Assembly (NCBI RefSeq): GCF_042654365.1
Contig: NZ_JBHSGG010000033.1
Coordinates: 97,832-161,831 of the forward strand
Source: Coralloluteibacterium thermophilum
Lineage (GTDB): Bacteria; Pseudomonadota; Gammaproteobacteria; Xanthomonadales; Xanthomonadaceae
Length of the DNA: 64,000 nt
Direction: 5' to 3'
The notes under the pieces are model-generated. The model had not been told where the DNA came from. It ran no database searches and worked only from the letters and a program-made list of their open reading frames with translations. Shown piece by piece: positions 9,236 to 19,345 of the stretch. Each line of letters starts with the position of its first letter. The stretch's first letter is position 1. The translations under genes were made by a program, and so were the position numbers.

Positions 9236-9406
9236 CGTGGCGGGCTGGCTGGAGGAAACCCCGCGATTTTAGCCCAGTGCGGCAGGCGCGACCGCGCCGC
9301 AGGCACGGCGATTCAGCCCACGCCGGACGCTGCGTTCCGCCTCCCGGCATCTTGTGCCGGCCACCGCCGTGCCCCATGCCTCCCGCGGATCCCCGAGGAG
9401 CACACC

Positions 9407-9688
9407 ATGCCGCACGCCACTGCCCGCATCGCCACCGTCGAGGGCGCCCGCCTGATCAAGCGCCTCTGCACCCACTGGGCCCACAAGCTGGAGGTCGCGC
9501 ATGAGCCCGGCCACGGCCGGGTCGTCTTCGGCCCGGGGGCCACGCTGACCCTGGACGCGACCGAGACCGAACTGCACGCGGTGCTCGACACGCCGGACGC
9601 CGACGCGGACGCACGCCTGCGCGAGGTGGTGGCCGAACACCTCCAGCGCATGGCGCGCGAGGGCGAACTGGTCGTCGACTGGCGCTGA
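9407..9688 (+). CDS. DUF2218 domain protein
   Basis: A 93-residue cytoplasmic protein with no signal peptide. The pattern of A-R-I-A-T-x-x-G-x-x-L-I-K-R-L-C-x-H-W at the start and a central beta region (GRVVFGPGATLTLDATETEL) matches DUF2218, a small conserved family. In actinobacteria and proteobacteria DUF2218 genes often sit near siderophore or metal genes, but nothing here points to that. The ATG has a good GAGGAG ribosome-binding site eight bases upstream. Function unknown. It ends 49 bases before xseA. Confidence 0.8.
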   Translation: MPHATARIATVEGARLIKRLCTHWAHKLEVAHEPGHGRVVFGPGATLTLDATETELHAVLDTPDADADARLREVVAEHLQRMAREGELVVDWR

Positions 9689-9737
9689 CGCGGCGGCGGC
9701 GACCTGCGACACTGGCCCGCCGTCCGCACGCCCCGCC

Positions 9738-11015
9738 TTGCCCCCCCATCCGCCAGACCTGCTGACCCCCGCCCAGCTCAACGCGCTCGCGCGCGACATC
9801 CTCGAAGGCAGCTTTCCCGCCGTCACCGTCGAGGGCGAGATCTGCAACTTCTCGCGCCCGGCCTCGGGTCACGTCTACTTCTCGCTCAAGGACGCGCGCG
9901 CCCAGGTGCGCTGTGCGCTGTTCCGTCCCAAGAGCCAGTGGCTGCGCTTCGCGCCCGCGAACGGCATGCAGGTGGTCGTGCGCGGCCGCCTGACCCTCTA
10001 CGAGGCGCGCGGCGACTACCAGTTGATCCTCGACTCGGTCGAGGAGGCCGGGGAAGGCGCCCTGCGCCGCGCCTACGAGGAACTGAAGGCGCGGCTCGCC
10101 GCGGAAGGCCTCTTCGATACCGGCCGCAAACGGCCGGTGCCATCGTGGATCCGCCGACTGGCGGTGGTCACCTCGCCCACCGGCGCGGCGGTGCGCGACG
10201 TGATGAGCGTGCTCGCCCGGCGCTGTCCCCTGCTGGAGGTCGAGGTGCTCCCGGTGCTCGTGCAGGGCGCCACCGCCCCGGCGGACATCGTGGCCATGCT
10301 GGAGCGCGCCTACGCCAGCGGCCGCTACGACGCCCTGCTGCTGACCCGCGGCGGCGGCTCGCTGGAGGACCTGATGGCCTTCAACGACGAGCGCGTGGTG
10401 CGCACCCTGGCGGCCGCGCCGATGCCGACGGTCTGCGCGGTGGGCCACGAGATCGACGTCAGCCTCGCCGACTTCGCCGCCGACCTCCGCGCGGCCACGC
10501 CCTCGGCCGCGGCCGAGCTGCTGGTGCCCGACCGCCAGGCGCTGCGCGCCGGCCTGGACCGCGGCGCACAGCGGATGCGCGCCGCCCTGCGGCGCCGCCT
10601 GGTCGCCCTCGCCCAGCAGGCCGACCACGCCTGGCTGCGCCTGCGCGCGCAGCGGCCGCATGCGCGCCTGGCCCGGGGCCGCGAGCGCCTGGACGCGCTG
10701 GCGCGCCGGCTCCACGCACTGCGCGACGCGCCCCTTGCCCGCCGGGGGCAGCGCCTCGCCCAGCTCGATGCCCGCCTCCACGGCGCCATGCAGCGGCAGC
10801 TCGAACGCCGCGGCCTGCGCCTGGCCGGTCTCGCGCGTGCGCTGGAGGCGATGAGCCCGCTGGCGGTGCTCGGCCGCGGCTACGCCATCGTCAGCGAAGC
10901 CGGCACCGGCGCGGTGGTCGGGCGCGCGGCCGAGGTGCGCGCCGGCCAGGGCCTCGACCTGCGCTTCGCCGACGGCACGGTGCCGGTCACCGTGGATCGC
11001 GTGCCGGAGCGCTGA
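9738..11015 (+). CDS. xseA: Exodeoxyribonuclease VII large subunit
   Basis: Catalytic subunit of ExoVII, which degrades single-stranded DNA from both ends together with many copies of XseB. The 425 residues show the N-terminal OB fold (VTVEGEICNFSRPASGHVYFSLKD pattern, about 30-53), the central nuclease domain with VVTSPTGAAVRDVMSVL, the TRGGGSLEDLMAFNDE motif and VGHEIDVSLADFAADLRAATPSAAAE, then a long arginine- and leucine-rich coiled coil that binds XseB, and a final SPLAVLGRGYAIV segment. The start is taken as TTG at 9738, the only in-frame start near the conserved N-terminus; this is less certain. xseB is not in the window. Confidence 0.95.
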   Translation: MPPHPPDLLTPAQLNALARDILEGSFPAVTVEGEICNFSRPASGHVYFSLKDARAQVRCALFRPKSQWLRFAPANGMQVVVRGRLTLYEARGDYQLILDSVEEAGEGALRRAYEELKARLAAEGLFDTGRKRPVPSWIRRLAVVTSPTGAAVRDVMSVLARRCPLLEVEVLPVLVQGATAPADIVAMLERAYASGRYDALLLTRGGGSLEDLMAFNDERVVRTLAAAPMPTVCAVGHEIDVSLADFAADLRAATPSAAAELLVPDRQALRAGLDRGAQRMRAALRRRLVALAQQADHAWLRLRAQRPHARLARGRERLDALARRLHALRDAPLARRGQRLAQLDARLHGAMQRQLERRGLRLAGLARALEAMSPLAVLGRGYAIVSEAGTGAVVGRAAEVRAGQGLDLRFADGTVPVTVDRVPER

Positions 11016-11084
11016 CCACGCTCACACGCTGCGTGAATCCTCCGCGGGTACACACTCGCGGGTCGCGCTACCTGGAGAGATCGC

Positions 11085-12512
<1,428 letters not shown>

Positions 12513-12543
12513 CGGCACGTCGCGCGCTCGGGAACGGATGCGC

Positions 12544-12621
12544 GTGGGAGCGGCTTCAGCCGCGACTGACCCCGACCGCCGCACGTCCCGCCTCACCGCT
12601 CGCGGCTGAAGCCGCTCCCAC
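12544..12621. repeat. Inverted pair of REP-like palindromes
   Basis: GTGGGAGCGGCTTCAGCCGC at 12544-12563 returns as its reverse complement at 12602-12621, separated by about 35 unrelated bases; the matching arms extend to 22 bases each. Each arm also contains its own small palindrome (GCGGCTTCAGCCGC). The pair could fold into a large hairpin in the transcript. A near-identical pair lies at 33366-33439. This is the layout of REP doublets in Stenotrophomonas and Pseudomonas relatives, which are mobilised by RAYT transposases. Confidence 0.85.
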
Positions 12622-12649
12622 ATCCACCACCACCGACGGAGACGATCCC

Positions 12650-13600
12650 ATGCCCGCATTCCGCCCCCTCGGCCGCTCCGGCCTCTCGGTCGCGCCGCTC
12701 GCCTTCGGCGGCAACGTGTTCGGCTGGACCGCCGACGCCGCAACCTCCTTCCGCCTGCTCGACGCCTTCGTCGACGCCGGCTACAACCTCGTCGATACCG
12801 CCGACGTCTACTCGCACTGGGCGCCGGGCAACAGCGGCGGCGAGTCCGAGACCGTGCTCGGCGAGTGGTTCGCGCGCAGCGGCCGCCGCGACGCGGTGGT
12901 GCTCGCGACCAAGCTCGGCAAGCCGATGGGCGAAGGCCGGCGCGGCCTGTCGCGCACCTACATGCGCCAGGCCGTCGAGGCCTCGCTGCGCCGGCTGCGC
13001 ACCGACCGCATCGACCTGTACCAGGCGCACGAGGACGACGCGGACACGCCACTGGAGGAAACCCTCGACGCCTTCGCCGAGCTGATCCGCGAGGGCAAGG
13101 TGCGCGCGATCGGGGCGTCGAACTACAGCGCCCCGCGCCTGCGCGAGGCGCTGGAGACCAGCGCCCGCCTGGGCCTGCCGCGCTACGAGGCGCTGCAGCC
13201 CGGCTACAACCTCGTCGAGCGCCGCGACTACGAGGCGGAACTCGAGGGCGTCGCCCGGGAGCACGGCCTCGGCGTCATCCCCTACTTCGCCCTGGCCGCG
13301 GGCTTCCTGTCCGGCAAGTACCGCAGCCAGGCCGACCTCGCAGGCCGCGCCCGCGGCGGCATGGTCGAGAAGCACCTGAACCCGCGCGGGCTGCGCATCC
13401 TGGATGCGCTCGACGCCATCGCCGCCGCCCACGCCGCCACCCCCGCCCAGGTCGCCCTCGCCTGGCTCCTCGCCCGCCCCGGCATCACCGCCCCCATCGT
13501 CAGCGCCACCAGCATCGAGCAGCTCCAGGAACTCCTGAAGGCTCCGGACCTCGTGCTGGCGGCGGAGGAGGTGGAGAGGCTGGAGGGGGTGAGTGGGTGA
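12650..13600 (+). CDS. Aldo/keto reductase
   Basis: NADPH-dependent reductase of the AKR superfamily, 316 residues, cytoplasmic. The catalytic tetrad is visible: Asp49 (NLVDTAD), Tyr54, Lys88 (ATKLG) and His127 (LYQAHEDD). The SNYSAPRL stretch and the C-terminal ITAPIVSATSIEQLQELL cofactor region match the YajO/YghZ-like branch of bacterial AKRs. Substrates of this branch are broad (aldehydes, methylglyoxal, ketones). The ATG follows a GGAGACG ribosome-binding site. Its 3' end runs into the repeat region that follows. Confidence 0.92.
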   Translation: MPAFRPLGRSGLSVAPLAFGGNVFGWTADAATSFRLLDAFVDAGYNLVDTADVYSHWAPGNSGGESETVLGEWFARSGRRDAVVLATKLGKPMGEGRRGLSRTYMRQAVEASLRRLRTDRIDLYQAHEDDADTPLEETLDAFAELIREGKVRAIGASNYSAPRLREALETSARLGLPRYEALQPGYNLVERRDYEAELEGVAREHGLGVIPYFALAAGFLSGKYRSQADLAGRARGGMVEKHLNPRGLRILDALDAIAAAHAATPAQVALAWLLARPGITAPIVSATSIEQLQELLKAPDLVLAAEEVERLEGVSG

Positions 13601-13742
13601 GATGGGTGAAGCGGGAATGGGGAGTCGGGAATCGGGAACTGGAGAGTGGAGCGGGCTTGGGGGTGTTCTTCGATTGAGGTGGAACGGGAAGAGGAGGCTG
13701 CTTCCGCCCTGAGCGTGCCGACGGACTCCCTCTCCCGCGCAA

Positions 13743-14246
13743 CTGGGGAGGGTTGGGGGCGCGCGCGCTTCCCCACGGCGTGCGTCTCGCCGCCGACCGG
13801 TGCCCCTGCCGTTCCCCTGCCCCGACCAGCGGCCCCCTCTCCAGCCATCCCGAGACCCCGATTCCCGGTTCCCGCCTCACCCTTCCCCATTCCCGCCCCA
13901 TCCCACCGCAGCTGGGGAGGGTTGGGGGCGGGCGCGCTTTCCCCACGGCGTGCGTCTCGCCGCCGACCGTGGCCCTGCCGTTCCCCTGCCCCGACCAGTG
14001 GCTCCCTCTCCAGCCATCCCGAGACCCCAATTCCCGATTCCCGCCTCACCCTTCCCCATTCCCGCTCCATCCCACCGCAGCTGGGGAGGGTTGGGGGCGG
14101 GCGCGCTTTCCCCACGGCGTGCGTCTCGCCGCCGACCGGTGACCCTGCCGTTCCCCTGCCCCGACCAGTGGCTCCCTCTCCAGCCATCCCGAGACCCCGA
14201 TTCCCGATTCCCGCCTCACCCTTCCCCATTCCCGCTCCATCCCACC
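13743..14246. repeat. Three-copy tandem repeat, 169-bp unit, non-coding
   Basis: Between the aldo/keto reductase and the M3 peptidase gene lies about 730 bases without a gene. CTGGGGAGGGTTGGGGGCG recurs at 13743, 13912 and 14081, exactly 169 bases apart, and the rest of each unit (CCACGGCGTGCGTCTCGCCGCC..., ...ATCCCGAGACCCC...) is almost identical between copies. The third copy ends at about 14246, shortly before the peptidase promoter region. The unit is C-rich on the plus strand and contains no conserved start codon, so the long open frames across it look like artefacts of base composition. Confidence 0.9.
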
Positions 14247-14330
14247 CACCATGCCTTTCGTCATGCGTGCCCTCCTGCCGATCCGCGTTACCCTCGGGCG
14301 TTGAACCGTCCATCAAGGAACCGCTTCACG

Positions 14331-16523
14331 ATGACCAACCGTCTCGCTCTCGCCCTGGCCGTGGCCTCGGCCCTTTCCATTCCGCTCGCCGGCTGCAGCA
14401 CCGAGGCGCAGGAGGGCGGTACCACGACGGCATCCGCCCCGGGCGCGACCGCGGGCAGCGGCGACCAGGAGGCGGCGCGCGCCGAGAACCCGTTCTTCGC
14501 GCCGAGCCCGCTGCAGTACCAGTACCCGCAGTTCGACCGGATCCGCGACGAGCACTTCGCGCCGGCCTTCGAGCGCGGCATGGCCGACAACCTCGCCGAG
14601 GTCCAGGCGATCGCCGGCAACAGCGAGCCGCCGACCTTCGAGAACACCATCGTCGCGCTGGAGCGCGCCGGCGAGATCCTGGGTCGCGTCTCGACCGTGT
14701 TCTTCGCCCTGAACGGCACCGACACCAACGACACCCTGCGCGCGCTGCAGACCGAGATCGCGCCCAAGCTCGCGGCCCACCGCGACAGCATCCTGCTCGA
14801 CCCGGCGCTGTTCGCGCGCATCGAGACGCTCCACGAGCAGCGCGACAGCCTCGGCCTCGACGCCGAGTCCAGGCGCCTGCTGGAGCGCTACTACACCGAC
14901 TTCGTCCGCGCCGGCGCCAAGCTCTCCGAGGCCGACAAGGAGACCCTGCGCGGCATCAACGGCGAACTCGCCGCGCTGCAGACCCGCTTCACCCAGAACG
15001 TGCTGCACGAGGTGAACGCCTCGGGCGTCCTGGTCGACACCCGCGAGGAGCTCGCCGGCCTGTCCGAGGCCGCCATCGGCGCGGCCGCCGACGCCGCCAC
15101 CGCGCGCGGCGAGGAAGGCAAGTACCTCATCACCCTGCAGAACACCACCGGCCAGCCGCCGCTCGCCTCGCTCGAGAACCGCGCGCTGCGCCAGCGCATC
15201 TTCGAGGCGTCGATCAACCGCAACAGCCGCGGCGGCGACTACGACAACCGCGAGACCATCTCGCGCATCGCCAAGCTCCGCGCCGAGCGCGCCGCCCTCC
15301 TCGGCTACCCGAACCACGCGGCCTACCAGCTCGAGGAGGCCACCGCCGGCACCGTCGATGCGGTCAACACCCGCATGAACGAGCTGGCGCCGGCCGCCGT
15401 GCGCAACGCCCGCGCCGAGGCCGCCGACCTGCAGAAGATGATCGCGGCCGAGGGCGGCGACTTCGAGCTGCAGCCCTGGGACTGGGCCTACTACGCCGAG
15501 AAGGTCCGCGCCGAGCGCTACGCCATCGACGACGCGCAGCTGCGCCCGTACTTCGAGCTCACCAACGTGCTCGAGAACGGCGTGTTCTTCGCCGCCGAGA
15601 AGCTCTACGGCCTGACCTTCAAGCGCCGCACCGACCTGCCGGTCTACAACCCGGACGTGCTGGTCTACGAGGTGTTCGACGCCAACGGCGAGTCCATGGC
15701 GCTGTTCACCGGCGACTTCTACGCGCGTCCGTCCAAGCGCGGCGGTGCCTGGATGAACGCGTGGGTCGGGCAGTCGCACCTGCGCGGCACCCGCCCGGTG
15801 ATCTCCAACAACCAGAACATCCCGAAGCCGCCGGCCGGCCAGCCGACGCTGATGACCTTCGACGAGGTCACCACGATGTTCCACGAGTTCGGCCATGCAC
15901 TGCACGGCATGTTCTCCGACGTGACCTACCCGCGCTTCGCCGGCACCGCGGTGCCGCGCGACTTCGTCGAGTACCCGTCGCAGGTCAACGAGATGTGGGC
16001 GACCTGGCCCGAGGTGCTGGCCAACTACGCCAAGCACCACGAGACCGGCGAGCCGATCCCGCAGGAGCTGCTGGACAAGGTGATCGCCTCCGAGCAGTTC
16101 AACCAGGGCTACGCCACCACCGAGTACCTCGCCTCGGCGATGCTCGACCAGGCCTGGCACCAGAAGACCGCGGCGGAGCTGCCCGACGCCGACGGCGTGC
16201 TCGGCTTCGAGGCCGACGCGCTGCGCGCCGCCGGCATCGACTTCGCGCCGGTGCCGCCGCGCTACCGCACGCCCTACTTCTCGCACACCTGGGGCGGCGG
16301 CTACTCAGCCGGCTACTACTCCTACATCTGGTCGGAGGTGCTCGACGCCGACGCCGTGGAGTGGTTCAAGGAGAACGGCGGCCTGACCCGCGAGAACGGC
16401 GACCACTTCCGCGCCACCCTGCTGTCGCGCGGCGGCAGCAAGGACGCGATGGAGCTGTTCCGCGACTTCCGCGGCCGCGACGCGGAGATCGCTCCGCTGC
16501 TGAAGCGCCGCGGTCTCGACTGA
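14331..16523 (+). CDS. M3-family zinc metallopeptidase, lipoprotein
   Basis: Peptidyl-dipeptidase/oligopeptidase (Dcp/PrlC family) predicted to be anchored in the envelope. The 730 residues begin with a lipoprotein signal peptide (lipobox LAGC, Cys22) and a short Thr/Ala-rich linker, followed by the all-helical M3 fold. The zinc site HEFGH is at 518-522, with the downstream glutamate in the EYPSQVNEMW segment. The C-terminal HTWGGGYSAGYYSYIWS stretch is the usual substrate-site region. Family members cut dipeptides or short peptides; periplasmic peptide recycling is the likely role. A hairpin at 16546 ends the unit. Confidence 0.94.
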   Translation: MTNRLALALAVASALSIPLAGCSTEAQEGGTTTASAPGATAGSGDQEAARAENPFFAPSPLQYQYPQFDRIRDEHFAPAFERGMADNLAEVQAIAGNSEPPTFENTIVALERAGEILGRVSTVFFALNGTDTNDTLRALQTEIAPKLAAHRDSILLDPALFARIETLHEQRDSLGLDAESRRLLERYYTDFVRAGAKLSEADKETLRGINGELAALQTRFTQNVLHEVNASGVLVDTREELAGLSEAAIGAAADAATARGEEGKYLITLQNTTGQPPLASLENRALRQRIFEASINRNSRGGDYDNRETISRIAKLRAERAALLGYPNHAAYQLEEATAGTVDAVNTRMNELAPAAVRNARAEAADLQKMIAAEGGDFELQPWDWAYYAEKVRAERYAIDDAQLRPYFELTNVLENGVFFAAEKLYGLTFKRRTDLPVYNPDVLVYEVFDANGESMALFTGDFYARPSKRGGAWMNAWVGQSHLRGTRPVISNNQNIPKPPAGQPTLMTFDEVTTMFHEFGHALHGMFSDVTYPRFAGTAVPRDFVEYPSQVNEMWATWPEVLANYAKHHETGEPIPQELLDKVIASEQFNQGYATTEYLASAMLDQAWHQKTAAELPDADGVLGFEADALRAAGIDFAPVPPRYRTPYFSHTWGGGYSAGYYSYIWSEVLDADAVEWFKENGGLTRENGDHFRATLLSRGGSKDAMELFRDFRGRDAEIAPLLKRRGLD

Positions 16524-16545
16524 CCCGCGACGCCACCGGCAACGC

Positions 16546-16576
16546 ACGACGCCGCCTCCGGGCGGCGTCGTCGTTT
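16546..16576 (+). terminator. Terminator-like hairpin after the M3 peptidase gene
   Basis: A perfect 11-bp stem (ACGACGCCGCC with GGCGGCGTCGT) closes a TCCG loop 22 bases after the peptidase stop. The T-run after it is short (CGTTTCC), so it may be a weak intrinsic terminator or a transcript-stabilising hairpin. Confidence 0.6.
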
Positions 16577-16694
16577 CCGGCGCTGCGTTCACGCCGCTGA
16601 ACGGGCAGGCGGCGCTCACGCGGCCTGCGTCGACAGGCACGGCGCGCATCCGTAACGTCGTCGGTCCTGCCGACGACGGGAAGGACACACGCGC

Positions 16695-19211
16695 ATGCCG
16701 GTCTTCGACGACTCCGCCACCCCCGACACCAGCGCGCTCGGCGCGCTGCGCGACCTCGCCATGGACCTGTCGATCCGCTGGGACGCGGACAACGATGCCA
16801 TCTGGCGCGCCATCGACGAGGAGCTGTGGACGCTCACCGGCAATCCCTGCCTCGTGCTCCACGCGGCCAGCCGGCAGCGCCTGGAGGCCACGCTGGCGAC
16901 CGCGCCGTTCCGCCGCCGGCTGGAGGCGCTGGACGCCGAGCGCCGCGCGCGCTCCGCCGCGCCCACCTGGTTCGGCGAGACGCTGCACGGCGGGCCGCTG
17001 CGGCACATCGCCTACTTCTGCATGGAGTACATGCTCAGCGAGACGCTGCCGATCTACTCCGGCGGCCTGGGCAACGTCGCCGGCGACCAGTTGCGCGCGG
17101 CCGATGACCTCGGCGTGCCCGTGACGGCCGTGGGGCTGCTCTGGCAGCACGGCTACTTCCGCCAGGAGATCAACGCCGCCGGCGAGCAGCAGGCGCTGTA
17201 CCCGGTCAACGACACCCACCACATGCCGGTGCGGCCGCTGTACCGCGCCGACGGCAGCCTGGTCCGCCTGCGCATCGTGCTGCCGGGCATCACCCTCTGG
17301 ATCCGCGCCTGGGAGGCGCGCATCGGCCGCAACCGGCTGCTGCTCCTCGACACCAACGACCCGGCCAATCCGCCGCAGATCCGGCTCATCACCAGCGAAC
17401 TCTACGGCGGCGGCAGCGAGATGCGCCTGCGCCAGGAGATCGTGCTGGGCATCGGCGGCTGGCGCCTGCTGCGCGAGATCGGCATCGAACCGGACGTGCT
17501 CCACCTCAACGAGGGCCACGCCGCCTTCGCCGTGCTGGAGCGCGCGCGCCACTACATGCACGCCCACGCGGTGCCCTTCGAGGTGGCGATGGCGGTCACC
17601 CGCGCGGGCAACGTGTTCACCACCCACACCCCGGTGGAGGCCGGCTTCGACCGCTTCCCGCCCGAGCTCGCCGCCAAGTACCTGCGCCGGTACGCGGAAC
17701 AGGAGCTGCACCTGCCCATGCAGGCCCTGCTCGCGCTCGGCCGAAGGCACGCCGACGACCCGGACGAGCCGCTCAACATGGCCTTCCTGGCCACCCGCTG
17801 CAGCGGGGGCGTCAATGCCGTCAGCGCCCTGCACGGCGAGACGAGCCGGCGCATCTTCACCGAGCTGTTCCCGCGCTGGCCGGAACGCGAGGTGCCCATC
17901 GGCCACGTCACCAACGGCATCCACGTCCCCACCTGGATCGCGCGCGAGGCCCGCCCGCTGTGGGAGAAGGCCGCGGGCGCCGGGGCCTGGAGCGGCGACT
18001 CCAGCGCGGGACACGACGACCTCGCGGCCGTGGACGACGCCGCGCTGTGGGCGCTGCGCCAGGCCACACGCCGCTGCCTTGTGGAATTCACCCGCGAGCA
18101 CGTGGCGCGCAGCATCGCCATCCGCGGCGCCAGCGTCGAGCAGATGGAGATCGCGCGCAGCCTGTTCGACCCGGCCGCGCTCACCCTGGGCTTCGCGCGG
18201 CGCTTCGCCACCTACAAGCGCCCCAACCTGCTGCTGGCCGACCCCGACCGGCTGCTGCGCATCCTCAACGATCCCCAGCGCCCGGTGCAGTTGCTGATCG
18301 CGGGCAAGGCGCACCCGGCGGACACCAAGGGCCAGGCCATGGTCCGCGAGTGGGCGGAGTTCTCGCGGCTGCCCGAGGCCCGTGGGCGCATCGCCTTCCT
18401 GGCCGACTACGACATGCGCGTCGCGCGCCACCTGGTGCAGGGCGTGGACGTGTGGGTGAACACGCCGCGGCGCCCCTGGGAGGCCAGCGGCACCAGCGGC
18501 ATGAAGGTCCTCGCCAACGGCGGCCTCAACCTGTCGCAGCTCGACGGCTGGTGGGCGGAAGCGCATACGCCCGAGCTCGGCTGGGGCATCGGCGACGGCG
18601 AGGAACACGACGCGCGCTGGGACCGTGCCGACGCCATGCAGCTCTACGACCTGCTGGAGAACGAGGTGGTGCCGGAGTTCTACGAGCGCGACGACGACGG
18701 GCTGCCCCGGGCCTGGCTGGCGCGCATCCGAGCGAGCATGGCCCAGCTCACGGCCCGCTTCTCCGCCGACCGCACGGTGCGCGAGTACGTGGAGCGCTAC
18801 TACCTCCCGGCCGCGCGCCAGTACCGGGAGCGCGCCGGGGCGGACATCCTCGAGCTCACCGAACGCCTGCGCCGGCGCGAGGCGCTGGCCGCGCACTGGC
18901 ACGACGTGCGCATCCTCGACTGGCGCGCCGAGACCGTCGACGGCCGCCACCGCTTCGCGGTCTCGGTGCATACCGGCGCGGTCGACCCCGCCCTGCTGCG
19001 GATCGAGCTCTACGCCGACGCGGTCGGCGACGCGCCCGCCGAAGCGGTTCCGCTGGCGCGGCAGACCGGCCAGCGCGAAGGCCGCCACCTGCGCTTCGTC
19101 GGCGAGGTGCCGGCGCGGCGCCCGGCCGCGCACTACACCGCCCGCGTGATCGGCGCCCTGCCCGGGCAGCAGGTGCCTCTGGAGGTCCCGCAGATCGCCT
19201 GGGCCTCCTGA
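16695..19211 (+). CDS. glgP: Alpha-glucan (glycogen/maltodextrin) phosphorylase
   Basis: PLP enzyme releasing glucose 1-phosphate from alpha-1,4-glucans. At 838 residues it belongs to the shorter, Thermotoga-like phosphorylase group rather than the E. coli GlgP/MalP type. Visible: YFCMEYMLSETLPIYSGGLGNVAGD near the N-terminus (substrate/phosphate site), DVLHLNEGHAAF, TTHTPVEAGFDRF, the NGIHVPTWI segment, FARRFATYKRPNLLL, and the PLP-lysine region GTSGMKVLANG (Lys604). The C-terminal 120 residues form an extra beta-rich domain typical of this group. No other glycogen gene is adjacent, so the gene seems isolated from a glg operon. Confidence 0.95.
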   Translation: MPVFDDSATPDTSALGALRDLAMDLSIRWDADNDAIWRAIDEELWTLTGNPCLVLHAASRQRLEATLATAPFRRRLEALDAERRARSAAPTWFGETLHGGPLRHIAYFCMEYMLSETLPIYSGGLGNVAGDQLRAADDLGVPVTAVGLLWQHGYFRQEINAAGEQQALYPVNDTHHMPVRPLYRADGSLVRLRIVLPGITLWIRAWEARIGRNRLLLLDTNDPANPPQIRLITSELYGGGSEMRLRQEIVLGIGGWRLLREIGIEPDVLHLNEGHAAFAVLERARHYMHAHAVPFEVAMAVTRAGNVFTTHTPVEAGFDRFPPELAAKYLRRYAEQELHLPMQALLALGRRHADDPDEPLNMAFLATRCSGGVNAVSALHGETSRRIFTELFPRWPEREVPIGHVTNGIHVPTWIAREARPLWEKAAGAGAWSGDSSAGHDDLAAVDDAALWALRQATRRCLVEFTREHVARSIAIRGASVEQMEIARSLFDPAALTLGFARRFATYKRPNLLLADPDRLLRILNDPQRPVQLLIAGKAHPADTKGQAMVREWAEFSRLPEARGRIAFLADYDMRVARHLVQGVDVWVNTPRRPWEASGTSGMKVLANGGLNLSQLDGWWAEAHTPELGWGIGDGEEHDARWDRADAMQLYDLLENEVVPEFYERDDDGLPRAWLARIRASMAQLTARFSADRTVREYVERYYLPAARQYRERAGADILELTERLRRREALAAHWHDVRILDWRAETVDGRHRFAVSVHTGAVDPALLRIELYADAVGDAPAEAVPLARQTGQREGRHLRFVGEVPARRPAAHYTARVIGALPGQQVPLEVPQIAWAS

Positions 19212-19345
19212 CGCCGCGGGGCGGTCGCGCCGGAGCGCGCCGCCCCGGCCCGGACCGGATACCTCGGGTCAGCCCGGATATGGCCGCGGGCGCGGCCCGG
19301 CTAGGCTGCGCGCGACGATGCCCGCGTCGCCATCCTGCCCCCGAC

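Noticed and set aside
13743..14246. Long proline- and arginine-rich open frames through the 169-bp repeat
   Set aside because: The frames are open in several phases because of the C-rich repeat; no start codon or domain is conserved.
16305..19133. A 942-codon minus-strand open frame across the glucan phosphorylase gene
   Set aside because: Low-complexity translation opposite a gene with full family motifs; no start context or recognised domain.
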